Source of the DNA: Microbacterium hydrocarbonoxydans
GTDB lineage: Bacteria; Actinomycetota; Actinomycetes; Actinomycetales; Microbacteriaceae
Assembly: GCF_023715885.1 (NCBI RefSeq)
Contig: NZ_JAMBOY010000004.1
Coordinates: 248,001 to 312,000 of the forward strand
Reading direction: 5' to 3'
DNA: 64,000 nucleotides
How positions within the stretch are numbered: position 1 is the stretch's first letter; each line of letters starts with the position of its first letter. The notes beneath the pieces were generated by a model. The model did not search any database. It was given only the letters and a program-made list of their open reading frames with translations, and was not told where the DNA came from. Of this stretch, positions 39,634-48,177 are shown piece by piece. Both the position numbers and the translations under genes were made by a program.

Positions 39634-41184
39634 ATGTCCGTTCCCATCTCGCGCGCACACAATCCGCTGCGCGACCCCGACGACCGCCGCCTCAACCGGA
39701 TCGCCGGGCCCAGCGCTCTCGTGATCTTCGGCGTCACGGGCGACCTGTCCCGCAAGAAGCTCATGCCGGCCGTGTACGACCTGGCCAACCGCGGTCTGCT
39801 GCCCCCCGGCTTCGCTCTCGTCGGGTTCGCGCGACGCGACTGGGAGGACCAGGACTTCGCCCAGGTCGTCTACGACGCCGTCAAGCAGCACGCGCGCACG
39901 CCGTTCCGCGAGGAGACGTGGACGCAGCTGCTGCAGGGCATCCGCTTCGTGTCGGGTGAGTTCGACAACCCCGAGTCGTTCCGCAAATTGCGCGAGACGG
40001 TCGAGAAGCTCGACGTCGAGCGTGGCACGATGGGCAACCACGCCTACTACCTGTCGATCCCGCCGAAGGACTTTCCGCTCGTCGCGAAGCAGCTCAAGGA
40101 CTCGGGCCTGGTCGGAGCCGACGCCGACGACGCCGAGCACTGGCGCCGCGTGGTGATCGAGAAGCCGTTCGGGCACGACCTGGAGTCCGCTCGCGAGCTG
40201 AACGAGGCTCTCGAGGTGGCGTTCGCGCCCGACTCGATCTTCCGGATCGACCACTATCTCGGCAAGGAGACGGTGCAGAACATCCTGGCGCTGCGCTTCG
40301 CCAACGAGCTGTACGAGCCGATCTGGAACCGTAACTACGTCGACCATGTGCAGATCACGATGGCCGAGGACATCGGAGTGGGAGGCCGGGCCGGCTACTA
40401 CGACGGTGTCGGTGCGGCGCGTGACGTCATCCAGAACCACCTCCTGCAGCTGCTCGCGCTCACCGCGATGGAAGAGCCGATCAGCCTGTCGGCCGAGCAC
40501 CTCCGTGCCGAGAAGGAGAAGGTGCTCGCAGCGGTCCACGTGCCCGACGATCTCTCCCTCGCCACGGCGCGCGGTCAGTATGCGGGAGGATGGCAGGGCG
40601 GCGAGCAGGTCACCGGCTTCCTCGATGAGGAGGGCATGGACCCGAAGTCGGCCACCGAGACCTATGCCGCGATCAAGCTCGAGATCGACACGCGCCGGTG
40701 GGCGGGTGTGCCGTTCTACCTGCGGACCGGCAAGCGTCTCGGACGCCGAGTGACCGAGGTGGCCGTCGTGTTCAAGCGTGCTCCCGAGCACCTGTTCGGC
40801 CGCTCCAACGCCTCGGAGCTCGGCCAGAACGCGCTCGTGATCCGCGTGCAGCCGGACGAGGGAGTGACGATCCGCTTCGGGTCGAAGGTTCCGGGCAACG
40901 GCACCAACGTCCGCGACGTCACGATGGACTTCGGCTACGGCCACGCGTTCACCGAGGCGAGTCCCGAGGCCTACGAGCGTCTCATCCTCGACGTGCTGCT
41001 CGGCGATCCGCCCCTGTTCCCCCGCCACGAAGAGGTCGAGCTCTCCTGGAAGATCCTCGACCCCGTGGAGAAGTACTGGGCCGCCACCGGCGGGCCCGTG
41101 GATCAGTACGCACCCGGATCGTGGGGCCCGAAGTCGGCCGACGATCTTCTTGCCCGCGACGGACGAGTCTGGAGACGACCGTGA
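39634..41184 (+). CDS. zwf: Glucose-6-phosphate 1-dehydrogenase
   Basis: 516 residues. The nucleotide-binding fold is FGVTGDLSRKKLMPAVYDL; the catalytic motif is RIDHYLGKETVQNILALRFAN with the active-site His; then WNRNYVDHVQITMAEDIGVGGRAGYYD. It oxidises glucose-6-P to 6-phosphogluconolactone and makes NADPH. Starts 22 nt after pgi and overlaps opcA by 4 nt, matching their functional pairing. Confidence 0.98.
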   Translation: MSVPISRAHNPLRDPDDRRLNRIAGPSALVIFGVTGDLSRKKLMPAVYDLANRGLLPPGFALVGFARRDWEDQDFAQVVYDAVKQHARTPFREETWTQLLQGIRFVSGEFDNPESFRKLRETVEKLDVERGTMGNHAYYLSIPPKDFPLVAKQLKDSGLVGADADDAEHWRRVVIEKPFGHDLESARELNEALEVAFAPDSIFRIDHYLGKETVQNILALRFANELYEPIWNRNYVDHVQITMAEDIGVGGRAGYYDGVGAARDVIQNHLLQLLALTAMEEPISLSAEHLRAEKEKVLAAVHVPDDLSLATARGQYAGGWQGGEQVTGFLDEEGMDPKSATETYAAIKLEIDTRRWAGVPFYLRTGKRLGRRVTEVAVVFKRAPEHLFGRSNASELGQNALVIRVQPDEGVTIRFGSKVPGNGTNVRDVTMDFGYGHAFTEASPEAYERLILDVLLGDPPLFPRHEEVELSWKILDPVEKYWAATGGPVDQYAPGSWGPKSADDLLARDGRVWRRP

Positions 41185-42116
41185 TCATCGACCTTCCCGA
41201 CACGACCGTCAGCCAGGTCGCCAAGCAGCTCGTCAAGGTGCGCGAGGAGGGCGGCGCCGTCGCCCTGGGTCGTGTGCTGACGCTGGTGATCTCGGCCCGC
41301 AACGGCATCGCCGAGGCCGCGATCGACGCGGCGAACGACGCCTCCCGCGAGCACCCCATGCGGGTGATCGTGCTCACCACCGGCGAGGGCGAGGCGCACC
41401 TCGACGCGCAGATCCGCGTCGGCGGTGACGCGGGAGCCAGCGAGGTCGTGGTGCTGCGCGCCTACGGCGCCGCAGCCAGCAACCAGGAGAGCCTCGTCAC
41501 CGGTCTGCTGCTGCCCGACGCGCCCGTAGTGGCCTGGTGGCCCGAGGAGGCACCGACTTCGCCCGCGACGTCTCCCCTCGGCAAGATCGCTGCACGCCGG
41601 ATCACGGATGCCGCGACCTCCCCCGACGTGCGCGACCGCCTCGCACTGCTGAGCAAGACGCACGAACCCGGCGACACCGACCTCGCCTGGACGCGTCTCA
41701 CGCACTGGCGCGAGCAGCTCGCCGCCGTGCTCGACCAGCCGCCGTTCGAAGAGGTGACGGGCGTGGAGGTCCGCGGGGCCTCGGCCTCTCCCTCGACCGC
41801 CCTGCTGGCCGCGTGGCTGCAGATGGCTCTCGACGTGCCGGTGAAGTGGTCGTACGAGAGCCCCGACGCGTGGCAGGAGGGCATCAAGTCGGTGCGTCTC
41901 ACCCGCGCATCGGGCGACATCCTGCTCGAGCGTCCGAACCCCGGCGACGCCGTGCTCACGCAGCCCGGTCAGCCGGATCACGACCTGCACCTCCCGCGCC
42001 GCACGCTGCGTGAGTGCCTCGCCGAGGAACTGCGTCGCCTCGACCCCGACCTCCTGTACGGTCGAGTCATCACCGAGGGCTGGGAGAAGCTGGGTCCGCC
42101 CGAGACAGGAGCATGA
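41181..42116 (+). CDS. opcA: Glucose-6-phosphate dehydrogenase assembly protein OpcA
   Basis: 311 residues, GTG start overlapping zwf. Conserved segments: MRVIVLTTGEGEAHLDAQIRVG in two parts, LLLPDAPVVAWWPEEAP, and the C-terminal TLRECLAEELRRLDPDLLYGRVI. OpcA is needed for full activity or oligomerisation of Zwf in actinobacteria and cyanobacteria and is always found beside it. It overlaps pgl by 4 nt. Confidence 0.95.
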   Translation: MIIDLPDTTVSQVAKQLVKVREEGGAVALGRVLTLVISARNGIAEAAIDAANDASREHPMRVIVLTTGEGEAHLDAQIRVGGDAGASEVVVLRAYGAAASNQESLVTGLLLPDAPVVAWWPEEAPTSPATSPLGKIAARRITDAATSPDVRDRLALLSKTHEPGDTDLAWTRLTHWREQLAAVLDQPPFEEVTGVEVRGASASPSTALLAAWLQMALDVPVKWSYESPDAWQEGIKSVRLTRASGDILLERPNPGDAVLTQPGQPDHDLHLPRRTLRECLAEELRRLDPDLLYGRVITEGWEKLGPPETGA

Positions 42117-42901
42117 TGTCGATGCAGACAACGCCCGCGGAGAAGCGGGTCGTGGTCGAGACCACTCCGGGGGCTGTCGCCGAGCGCGTCGCCGACCGGT
42201 TCCTCACGCGACTCCGGGCTCGGACCCGCAACGGTCGCATCGCCCATGTCGCCCTCACGGGCGGATCGATGGGCGGTGCGGTGCTGCGCGCGACACTCGA
42301 GCACCCGCGTGCCGCGAGCATCGACTGGTCGCTCGTGCACTTCTGGTGGGGCGACGAGCGGTGGGTCGCCCGTGGCGACGCCGACCGGAACGCGGTGCAG
42401 TCCCGAGCCGCGCTCCTCGACCACATCCCGGTCCCATCGGAGAACATCCATGAGACGGCTGCCGCCGGCGAGGGTCTGACCCTCGACGAGGCCGCCGAGG
42501 CCTACGCCGCCGAACTCGCACAGTTCGGCACCGACGATAACCCGTGGCCGTCGTTCGCCGTGTGCTTCCTCGGAGTGGGCCCCGACGGTCACATCGCATC
42601 GCTGTTCCCGGATCGCCCCGAGGTGACCGTGACGGATGCAGCCGTGCTGCCGGTGCGCAACTCGCCCAAGCCGCCGCCCGAGCGCATCACCCTCACCCGT
42701 CCGGTTCTGAACGCTTCGAAGCGCGTCTGGCTCGTGCTGACCGGCGCGGACAAGGCGTCGGCCCTCGGTCTCGCCCTCGCCGGTGCCAGCTACACGAGCG
42801 TTCCCGCCGCCGGCGCCAAGGGTCGCAAGCGCACGGTGTTCTTCGTCGACGACGCCGCGGCGTCCGAGGTCTCCCCCGACCTCATCGATCCCGCGTACTG
42901 A
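42113..42901 (+). CDS. pgl: 6-phosphogluconolactonase
   Basis: 262 residues. VALTGGSMGGAVL, WSLVHFWWGDERWVARGDADRN and FLGVGPDGHIASLFPD are the lactonase motifs. It hydrolyses 6-phosphogluconolactone made by Zwf. Several start codons are in frame (ATG 42113, 42116 and 42122); AGGAG overlaps the first, so 42122 has the best spacing. Last gene of the operon, followed by a bidirectional terminator. gnd (6-phosphogluconate dehydrogenase) is not in the window. Confidence 0.95.
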   Translation: MMSMQTTPAEKRVVVETTPGAVAERVADRFLTRLRARTRNGRIAHVALTGGSMGGAVLRATLEHPRAASIDWSLVHFWWGDERWVARGDADRNAVQSRAALLDHIPVPSENIHETAAAGEGLTLDEAAEAYAAELAQFGTDDNPWPSFAVCFLGVGPDGHIASLFPDRPEVTVTDAAVLPVRNSPKPPPERITLTRPVLNASKRVWLVLTGADKASALGLALAGASYTSVPAAGAKGRKRTVFFVDDAAASEVSPDLIDPAY

Positions 42902-42913
42902 CGATCCTGTTCG

Positions 42914-43954
42914 TCAGGCCTCCGGGTCGCTCGCCGACCCGGAGGCCTGAGTGCCGGGCTGGTGCGGTGCGCCGGAGCCGTCGCTGCCGCGCGTGATCCC
43001 CAGCTCCTGGCTATCGCTGATCACCTGCGGGTGGTAGCGCGCGAGACCCACGACACCCCAGACCGCGATCGCGCCGGCAACGCCGAAGATCACGAGCACC
43101 CATGGCGGAGCTGCAGCAGCCTCACCGAGCACGATCATGCCGATGAGCACCGCGATGAGCGGGTCGACGACCGTGAGTCCGGCGATCACGAGGTCCGGAG
43201 GACCGGAGCTGTACGCGGTCTGCACGAAGTAGGCGCCCACGGCAGCTGCCGCGATCAGCGCGATCACGCAGACGATCGTGATCCACTCGAAGTCGCCCGC
43301 CTGCACGCGCTTGATGACGACCTTCGCCAGGGTCGCGACGAATCCGTAGAGGATCCCGGCGCCGATCACGTAGAAGAGAGCGCGCATGCGGTGGCGGAGG
43401 ATGAGCCAGCAGGCGCCCAGCACGATGATGACGACGAGCAGGATCGCGAGGATCGTGAACAGCTCGGTGTCGGTGACGTCCTTCTCCGTGGCGAAGATCG
43501 CCGCGAAGAAGACGAAGAGGAAGATACCGCCCACGCAGGCGACGATCGCCGTGATCGACTGCCTCGTCGGCGAGTGACCCGAGATCCGGGCGTTCAGCAG
43601 CGTCGTCATCACGAGCGCGATCGCGCCGAGCGGCTGCACCACGATCAGCGGTGCCTGCACCAGAGCGGCGAGCTGGCACACGATCGCCAGTCCGAGCATG
43701 AGCGTCCCGGCTATCCACGACGGCCGGGTGAGCAGGCCACGCACCTGGGCGAGACTGAGTCCGCTCGTGCCGGTCGCGCCGCTGAGCCGCTCGACCTTCT
43801 CCACCCCGCGGTGCTGATACTGCGCGCCGAGCGACATGAAGACGGCTCCGGCGAGGGCGAGGGGGATGCCGAGGAGCAGTCCGGGGTTCTGGAAGGCGCC
43901 CACCAGCTGCTCGGTGACGTCGTCCGCCCCAGCCATCCATACGGAGATGCTCAC
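42914..43954 (-). CDS. DMT-superfamily transporter
   Basis: 346 residues with an N-terminal segment then about 9 hydrophobic helices: an EamA/NIPA-like arrangement with PLIVVQPLGAIALVMTTLLNARI in the first half and DLVIAGLTVVDPLIAVLIGMIVLGE in the second. Such paired P-x-P/P-L motifs occur in DMT exporters and NIPA magnesium transporters. The C-terminal ~30 residues are polar. The substrate is unknown. The ATG at 43954 is leaderless, next to def. Confidence 0.83.
   Translation of the reverse strand: MSISVWMAGADDVTEQLVGAFQNPGLLLGIPLALAGAVFMSLGAQYQHRGVEKVERLSGATGTSGLSLAQVRGLLTRPSWIAGTLMLGLAIVCQLAALVQAPLIVVQPLGAIALVMTTLLNARISGHSPTRQSITAIVACVGGIFLFVFFAAIFATEKDVTDTELFTILAILLVVIIVLGACWLILRHRMRALFYVIGAGILYGFVATLAKVVIKRVQAGDFEWITIVCVIALIAAAAVGAYFVQTAYSSGPPDLVIAGLTVVDPLIAVLIGMIVLGEAAAAPPWVLVIFGVAGAIAVWGVVGLARYHPQVISDSQELGITRGSDGSGAPHQPGTQASGSASDPEA
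42915..42949. terminator. Bidirectional terminator, pgl / DMT transporter
   Basis: CAGGCCTCCGGGTC (42915-42928) pairs with GACCCGGAGGCCTG (42936-42949), a 14-15-bp stem with a short loop between convergent genes. It overlaps the last codons of the DMT gene. Confidence 0.85.
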
Positions 43955-43960
43955 ACTACG

Positions 43961-43966
43961 ACCCTA
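43961..43966 (-). promoter_or_regulatory. Leaderless -10 box of the DMT transporter gene
   Basis: On the minus strand TAGGGT ends 6 nt before the ATG at 43954. It mirrors the identical box of def 19 bp away. Confidence 0.6.
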
Positions 43967-43985
43967 CCCGCCGATCCTCGCCGGA

Positions 43986-43991
43986 TAGGGT
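43986..43991 (+). promoter_or_regulatory. Leaderless -10 box of def
   Basis: TAGGGT ends 6 nt before the def GTG at 43998. The two divergent -10 boxes are so close that each promoter's -35 region overlaps the other's -10. Confidence 0.6.
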
Positions 43992-43997
43992 TATGGC

Positions 43998-44564
43998 GTG
44001 GCTGTACTTCCGATTCGCATCATGGGCGATCCCGTCCTGCACTCCCCCGCCTCGCCCGTCGAGGAGATCACCGACGAGGTGCGAACCCTCGTCGCCGACA
44101 TGTTCGAAACGATGGATGCTGCGCCGGGAGTGGGCCTCGCGGCTCCCCAGGTCGGAGTGCCGCTGCGCATCTACACCTACACCTACGTCGACGACGACGA
44201 TCAGCCCTGGCGCGGCGTCATCATCAACCCCGAGCTGTGGATGGTACCGCTCGAACCCGGCGAGCCGGACGAGGAGCTCGAGTCGGAGGGATGCCTCTCG
44301 TTCCCCGGCGAGCGATTCGCGCTGCGTCGGTCGGAGCGGGTGCGGGTCACGGGGACCGATCTTGAGGGAGCCGCGGTGGAGATCTCGGTCGACGGATGGC
44401 GCGCCCGAATCATGCAGCACGAGTTCGACCACCTCGACGGCATCCTCTACATCGACCGCCTCTCCGACCGCGACTGGAAGACAGTGCAGAAGATCGCCAA
44501 GAAGCGCGGCTGGGGCCGCCCTGGTGCCGCGTGGATGCCGGGAGTGGACGACCTGGAGGGCTGA
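43998..44564 (+). CDS. def: Peptide deformylase
   Basis: 188 residues with all three deformylase motifs: GVGLAAPQVG (44-53), EGCLSFPG with metal ligand C99, and QHEFDHLDG with H141, E142 and H145. It removes the formyl group from nascent proteins. GTG start, leaderless. Full length with a basic C-terminal tail. It shares its promoter region with the DMT transporter. Confidence 0.97.
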   Translation: MAVLPIRIMGDPVLHSPASPVEEITDEVRTLVADMFETMDAAPGVGLAAPQVGVPLRIYTYTYVDDDDQPWRGVIINPELWMVPLEPGEPDEELESEGCLSFPGERFALRRSERVRVTGTDLEGAAVEISVDGWRARIMQHEFDHLDGILYIDRLSDRDWKTVQKIAKKRGWGRPGAAWMPGVDDLEG

Positions 44565-44599
44565 CCTCCGATTTCAGCCTGTTCATAGGCTTCGTGGAG

Positions 44600-44627
44600 T
44601 TGCATCACAGACTCCGACCCCTATAGC
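44600..44627 (+). promoter_or_regulatory. Probable promoter of the septum-formation-type lipoprotein
   Basis: TTGCAT (44600-44605) as -35, a 16-bp spacer and TATAGC (44622-44627) as -10 give a leader of about 53 nt with a strong GGGAGGGG ribosome site. Confidence 0.5.
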
Positions 44628-44686
44628 GTTCTTCGGGGCGGGATACCGATATTCCCGTGCACGAAGAGGCTCTGGGAGGGGTAGTC

Positions 44687-45202
44687 ATGATGAAACTGCG
44701 CACACGACGCGCACTCGCGCTCGCCGGTTCGGCCGTAGCGCTGTCCGTCGCGCTGACGGGTTGTAGCGCACTGAACGGGATCCTCGGCGGGGGATCCGGC
44801 GACGCCGACCGCGACGAGGAGACCGGCCAGGTCACCGAGAGCGCGAACATCGACATCTTCTCGCTCAAGCTGGGCGACTGCAAGATGGCCAGCGCCACCG
44901 GCCTCATCGAAGACGCGGATGTCGTGCCGTGCGACCAGCCGCACGATGAAGAGGTCTACTACGAGATCACGATGGACGACGGCGAGTTCTCGGAGGACGC
45001 CATCGACACGGCTTCGCAGGAGTGCATCGGCGACGCATACACGAACTTCGTCGGCATCGCGTTCCAGGAGTCGACCCTCGAGGTCTACCCGATCACGCCG
45101 ACGCAGCAGACCTGGGATGAGCTGAACGACCGTGTCGTGCAGTGCGTCATCTCCGACCCCGCCGGCCAGACGACGGGTTCGCTGAAGGGCGCCGCTCGCT
45201 GA
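44687..45202 (+). CDS. Lipoprotein with septum-formation-type domain
   Basis: 171 residues from ATG 44687, chosen because GGGAGGGG lies just upstream (44674-44681). A basic N-terminus and hydrophobic stretch (ALALAGSAVALSVALTGC) end at the lipobox LTGC. The mature domain has FSLKLGDC, VVPCDQPHDEEVYYEI and a late Cys pair (QECIGDAY, VVQCV), the pattern of the actinobacterial septum formation family. It is exported and lipid-anchored. The exact function of this family is poorly known. Confidence 0.85.
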   Translation: MMKLRTRRALALAGSAVALSVALTGCSALNGILGGGSGDADRDEETGQVTESANIDIFSLKLGDCKMASATGLIEDADVVPCDQPHDEEVYYEITMDDGEFSEDAIDTASQECIGDAYTNFVGIAFQESTLEVYPITPTQQTWDELNDRVVQCVISDPAGQTTGSLKGAAR

Positions 45203-45214
45203 TCAGGCGCGCTC

Positions 45215-45260
45215 AGACGCAGGAAGGGCCTCGCCGACCGGCGGGGCCCTTCCTGCGTCT
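45215..45260 (+). terminator. Terminator of the lipoprotein gene
   Basis: AGACGCAGGAAGGGCC (45215-45230) pairs perfectly with GGCCCTTCCTGCGTCT (45245-45260); the loop has an inner CGCCG/CGGCG pairing. Confidence 0.88.
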
Positions 45261-45294
45261 CCGGACCGCGACCGCATCGTCCGTGAAAAGGAGA

Positions 45295-45323
45295 ACCCCT
45301 GGCCTTCGATGAAGGCCAGGGGT
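45295..45323 (-). terminator. Terminator of tRNA-Asn
   Basis: A 13-bp stem ACCCCTGGCCTTC / GAAGGCCAGGGGT with a 3-nt loop lies just past the tRNA on the minus strand and is followed by TTCTCCTTTT, a classical U-tract that is rare in this window. Confidence 0.88.
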
Positions 45324-45325
45324 CT

Positions 45326-45401
45326 TGGCTCCCCGGCTTGGACTCGAACCAAGAACCTGCCGGTTAACAGCCGGCTGCTCTGCCAATTGAGCTACCGAGG
45401 A
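45326..45401 (-). tRNA. tRNA-Asn (GTT)
   Basis: On the minus strand the acceptor stem TCCTCGG pairs with CCGGGGA (one T-G pair), followed by discriminator G and encoded CCA (45326-45328). The D arm has AGCTCAATTGGCAGAGC, the anticodon loop CTGTTAA gives anticodon GTT, and the T arm has GGTTCGAGTCC. It is 76 nt including CCA, with no intron. A strong terminator follows. Confidence 0.96.
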
Positions 45402-45498
45402 ATGTGCTCCGCTGCGCGGGCAACTCGTCAATCCTAGCAAACTCCCGCGCGTGCTCGTGACACGGGCCGCACATCGGGCGTGTCGACACCGGGCGGTC

Positions 45499-46272
45499 TC
45501 ATCGCTGCGAATCCGCCTCCGCGTTGGGCACCCAGAGCAGGTCCCTGCCCACTCCTCTGGCGACGACGTGTCCACTCCGGAGCATGAGGGTCTCGGCGTT
45601 GAGCTCGCGGATGAAGGCTGCGTCATTCGTCACCAGCAGAGCGCCCATGCCCTCCTCCTTCCGGCGGCGGGTGATCGCGTCGAACACGACCGGGCGCACC
45701 TCAAGATCGAGGTTGGCGAGGATCTCGTCGGCTATCAACACCCGGGGCTCGAGCACGAACGAGCGGGCGATCGCCACGCGCTGCCGCATCCCGGCGCTGA
45801 GCTCATAGGGGAACTTCGCGGCGGTGCCGAGCGGCAGGTGAAGCTCGTCGAGCAGCGTGGCGACCCGAATCGACAGGGCCTTCGCGTTGACGCGCTTCTC
45901 GCGGATGAGGATCGGCTCGGCGATCACCTCGTTCACCGTGAGTCGCGGCGGCAGGTCGGCGCCCGCACCCTGCGGCACGAACCCGGTCCGGTAGGTCAGC
46001 AGCCGGTGCTTGCGCCCTGGCCGACGCACGTCGACGCCGCACACCTCGGCGCTGCCGCCGACGACGCGCACCGAGGGATCGGTCGAGCCGGCGAGGGCGG
46101 CGACGAGGGTCGACTTGCCCGAACCGGTGGGCCCCGCGACGCAGATGAGCTCTCCCGGCCGCAGCGTGAAACTCACGCCGTCGACAGCGCGAGTCGGAGC
46201 GCTGTGCCCGATGCGATCGATCACCAGATCAGAGCAGTCGATCGCGTTGGTCGATTCGGGCCGAGAGGACAT
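45499..46272 (-). CDS. ABC ATPase, Dpp/Opp-like
   Basis: 257 residues. Walker A GPTGSGKST, Q-loop FVPQGAG, signature LSAGMRQRVAIARSF (LSAGM as in peptide/nickel importers), Walker B VLIADEILANLD (DEI in place of DEP) and switch VTNDAA where the H-loop His would be expected; Asn is there instead. No permease or binding protein is beside it. The missing H-loop His makes transport function uncertain. A CAGGAT 6 nt before the ATG could be a weak leaderless -10. Confidence 0.8.
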   Translation of the reverse strand: MSSRPESTNAIDCSDLVIDRIGHSAPTRAVDGVSFTLRPGELICVAGPTGSGKSTLVAALAGSTDPSVRVVGGSAEVCGVDVRRPGRKHRLLTYRTGFVPQGAGADLPPRLTVNEVIAEPILIREKRVNAKALSIRVATLLDELHLPLGTAAKFPYELSAGMRQRVAIARSFVLEPRVLIADEILANLDLEVRPVVFDAITRRRKEEGMGALLVTNDAAFIRELNAETLMLRSGHVVARGVGRDLLWVPNAEADSQR

Positions 46273-46308
46273 GACTCCATCCTGCCGTGCCGACGGGTGC
46301 GAGCCCCT

Positions 46309-48177
46309 CTACGACTCGGCGAAGCGCTGGCGTTCCGCGTCGATGTCTCGAAGGCGCATCCGCAGCGCCCGGCCGCCGTCGGAGTCGGCGGGCACTCGCT
46401 GTACCGCGCCCAGCAGCTCCTGCTTCTCGTGCTCGAGGCCGCGCATGATGAGGCGGCGGCCGAGGTCGGTCGCCGAAGCCACCGCACCCTCTTCATCGCG
46501 CGCGGGGAACGGCGTCATCAGCAACTCGCCCGCCAGGGAGCGATACGGTTCGCGCACCGCGTTGACGGCCTCGGTGACCCAGCCGGCCCTGGTGCGATCG
46601 GGCGCCGCTGCCACGGCCTCGCGCACGGCCTCGAGACCGGGCGTGCGGAACGGTCCCTCGAGCGCGCGCGTGAGCAGCGCCTGGTCGAGCCGATGCCCGT
46701 ACTGCAGAACGCCCATCAGCGCGTCCCGCTCGACCGCGACGTCGGCGGTGCGCGGCAAGCTCGCGAGTGTCACCGGAGTGAACCCCTGACCGGATGCGGC
46801 ATCCCCGGACGGCGCCTCATCGCGGCGCTGGGCCTCCGGCCGGGTCGACGAACCACCCCGACGGGCCACCCGCTCGACCTCGCTGTGCACCTCGGTGGGG
46901 TCCATGCCGAGTCGCCGCGCCAGGACGCGCTCGTACCCCGGCCGCAGGAGCTGGTCCCTGATCTCCGCGACGATCGGGGCCGCCGCTCGCAGCGCGCCCA
47001 CCCGCCCCTCGACGGTGGAGAGGTCGAAGCCGCCGAGCTTGCGATCGATGGCGAACTCGAACATCGGCTGCTTGGAGTCCATGAGCGAGCGCACGGCAGC
47101 ATCCCCGCGCTGCAGGCGGAGGTCGCAGGGGTCGAGACCGTCCGGCGCCACAGCGACGAACGTCTGCGCGTTGAAGCGGTCGTCCTCAGTGAAGGCGCGG
47201 AGCGCAGCCTTCTGCCCGGCCTCATCGCCGTCGAATGTGAACACGACTTCGCCCGACGCGTTGTCATCGCCCATCACGCGACGCAGCACCTTGATGTGCT
47301 CGGTGCCGAACGCCGTGCCGCACGTCGCGATCGCTGTGGTCAGCCCGGCGAGGTGGCAGGCCATGACGTCGGTGTACCCCTCGACGACCACGACACGACG
47401 CGGGTCGCCCCGCGAGATGTCGCGTTTGGCGAGGTCGAGTCCGTACAGCACCTGCGCCTTCTTGTAGATCGGCGTCTCGGGGGTGTTGAGGTACTTCGGT
47501 CCGGGATCGTCGTCGAAGAGCTTGCGCGCGCCGAAGCCGATCGTCTGCCCCGACACGTCGCGGATCGGCCACACCAGCCGTCCTCGAAAGCGGTCGTAGA
47601 CGCCGCGCTGTCCCTGCGACACGAGCCCTGCCGTCAGGAGCTCTTCGCGGGTGAACCCCTGAGCGCTCAACGCCTTCAGCATCCCATCCCAGCCGCGCGG
47701 CGCGAAGCCCACGCCGAAGTGCGCGGCCGCTCCGGCATCGAAGCCCCGCTCGCCGAGGAAACGACGTCCCGTCTCGGCATCCGCCGTCAACAGCTGCGAG
47801 CGGAAAAATTCCGCCGCCGCCGTGTTCGCGGCGTACAGACGACTGCGCCCACTCGTCTCGGGCGCTGCTCCCCCGTCTTCGTGGTGCAGGGTGTAGCCGA
47901 TGCGGCCGGCGAGGCGCTCGACCGCCTCCGTGAAGCTCACATGGTCCATCTCGCGGAGGAACGAGTACACGTCGCCGGACTCGCCGCAGCCGAAGCAGTG
48001 GTAATAGCCCACCTGCGGGCGCACGTGGAAGCTCGGGCTCTTCTCGTCGTGGAACGGGCAGAGTCCCTTGAGCGAGCCGACACCCGCGGACTTGAGCGCC
48101 ACGCGCTCACCGACGATGTCGGCGATGTTGGTGCGGGCCTTGACCTCGTCGACGTCGGCCTGGCGGATGCGGGGCAT
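46309..48177 (-). CDS. dnaG: DNA primase
   Basis: 622 residues. N-terminal CHC2 zinc finger (CPFHDEKSPSFHV and YYHCFGCGESGDVYSFL, about 40-72), catalytic core with GFGARKLFDDDPGPKYLNTPE, TOPRIM domain VVVVEGYTDVMACHLAG and TFDGDEAGQKAA, and a C-terminal DnaB-interaction region. It makes primers for DNA replication. The ATG shares a base with the dgt stop, so dgt and dnaG are coupled as in many actinobacteria. Confidence 0.97.
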   Translation of the reverse strand: MPRIRQADVDEVKARTNIADIVGERVALKSAGVGSLKGLCPFHDEKSPSFHVRPQVGYYHCFGCGESGDVYSFLREMDHVSFTEAVERLAGRIGYTLHHEDGGAAPETSGRSRLYAANTAAAEFFRSQLLTADAETGRRFLGERGFDAGAAAHFGVGFAPRGWDGMLKALSAQGFTREELLTAGLVSQGQRGVYDRFRGRLVWPIRDVSGQTIGFGARKLFDDDPGPKYLNTPETPIYKKAQVLYGLDLAKRDISRGDPRRVVVVEGYTDVMACHLAGLTTAIATCGTAFGTEHIKVLRRVMGDDNASGEVVFTFDGDEAGQKAALRAFTEDDRFNAQTFVAVAPDGLDPCDLRLQRGDAAVRSLMDSKQPMFEFAIDRKLGGFDLSTVEGRVGALRAAAPIVAEIRDQLLRPGYERVLARRLGMDPTEVHSEVERVARRGGSSTRPEAQRRDEAPSGDAASGQGFTPVTLASLPRTADVAVERDALMGVLQYGHRLDQALLTRALEGPFRTPGLEAVREAVAAAPDRTRAGWVTEAVNAVREPYRSLAGELLMTPFPARDEEGAVASATDLGRRLIMRGLEHEKQELLGAVQRVPADSDGGRALRMRLRDIDAERQRFAES

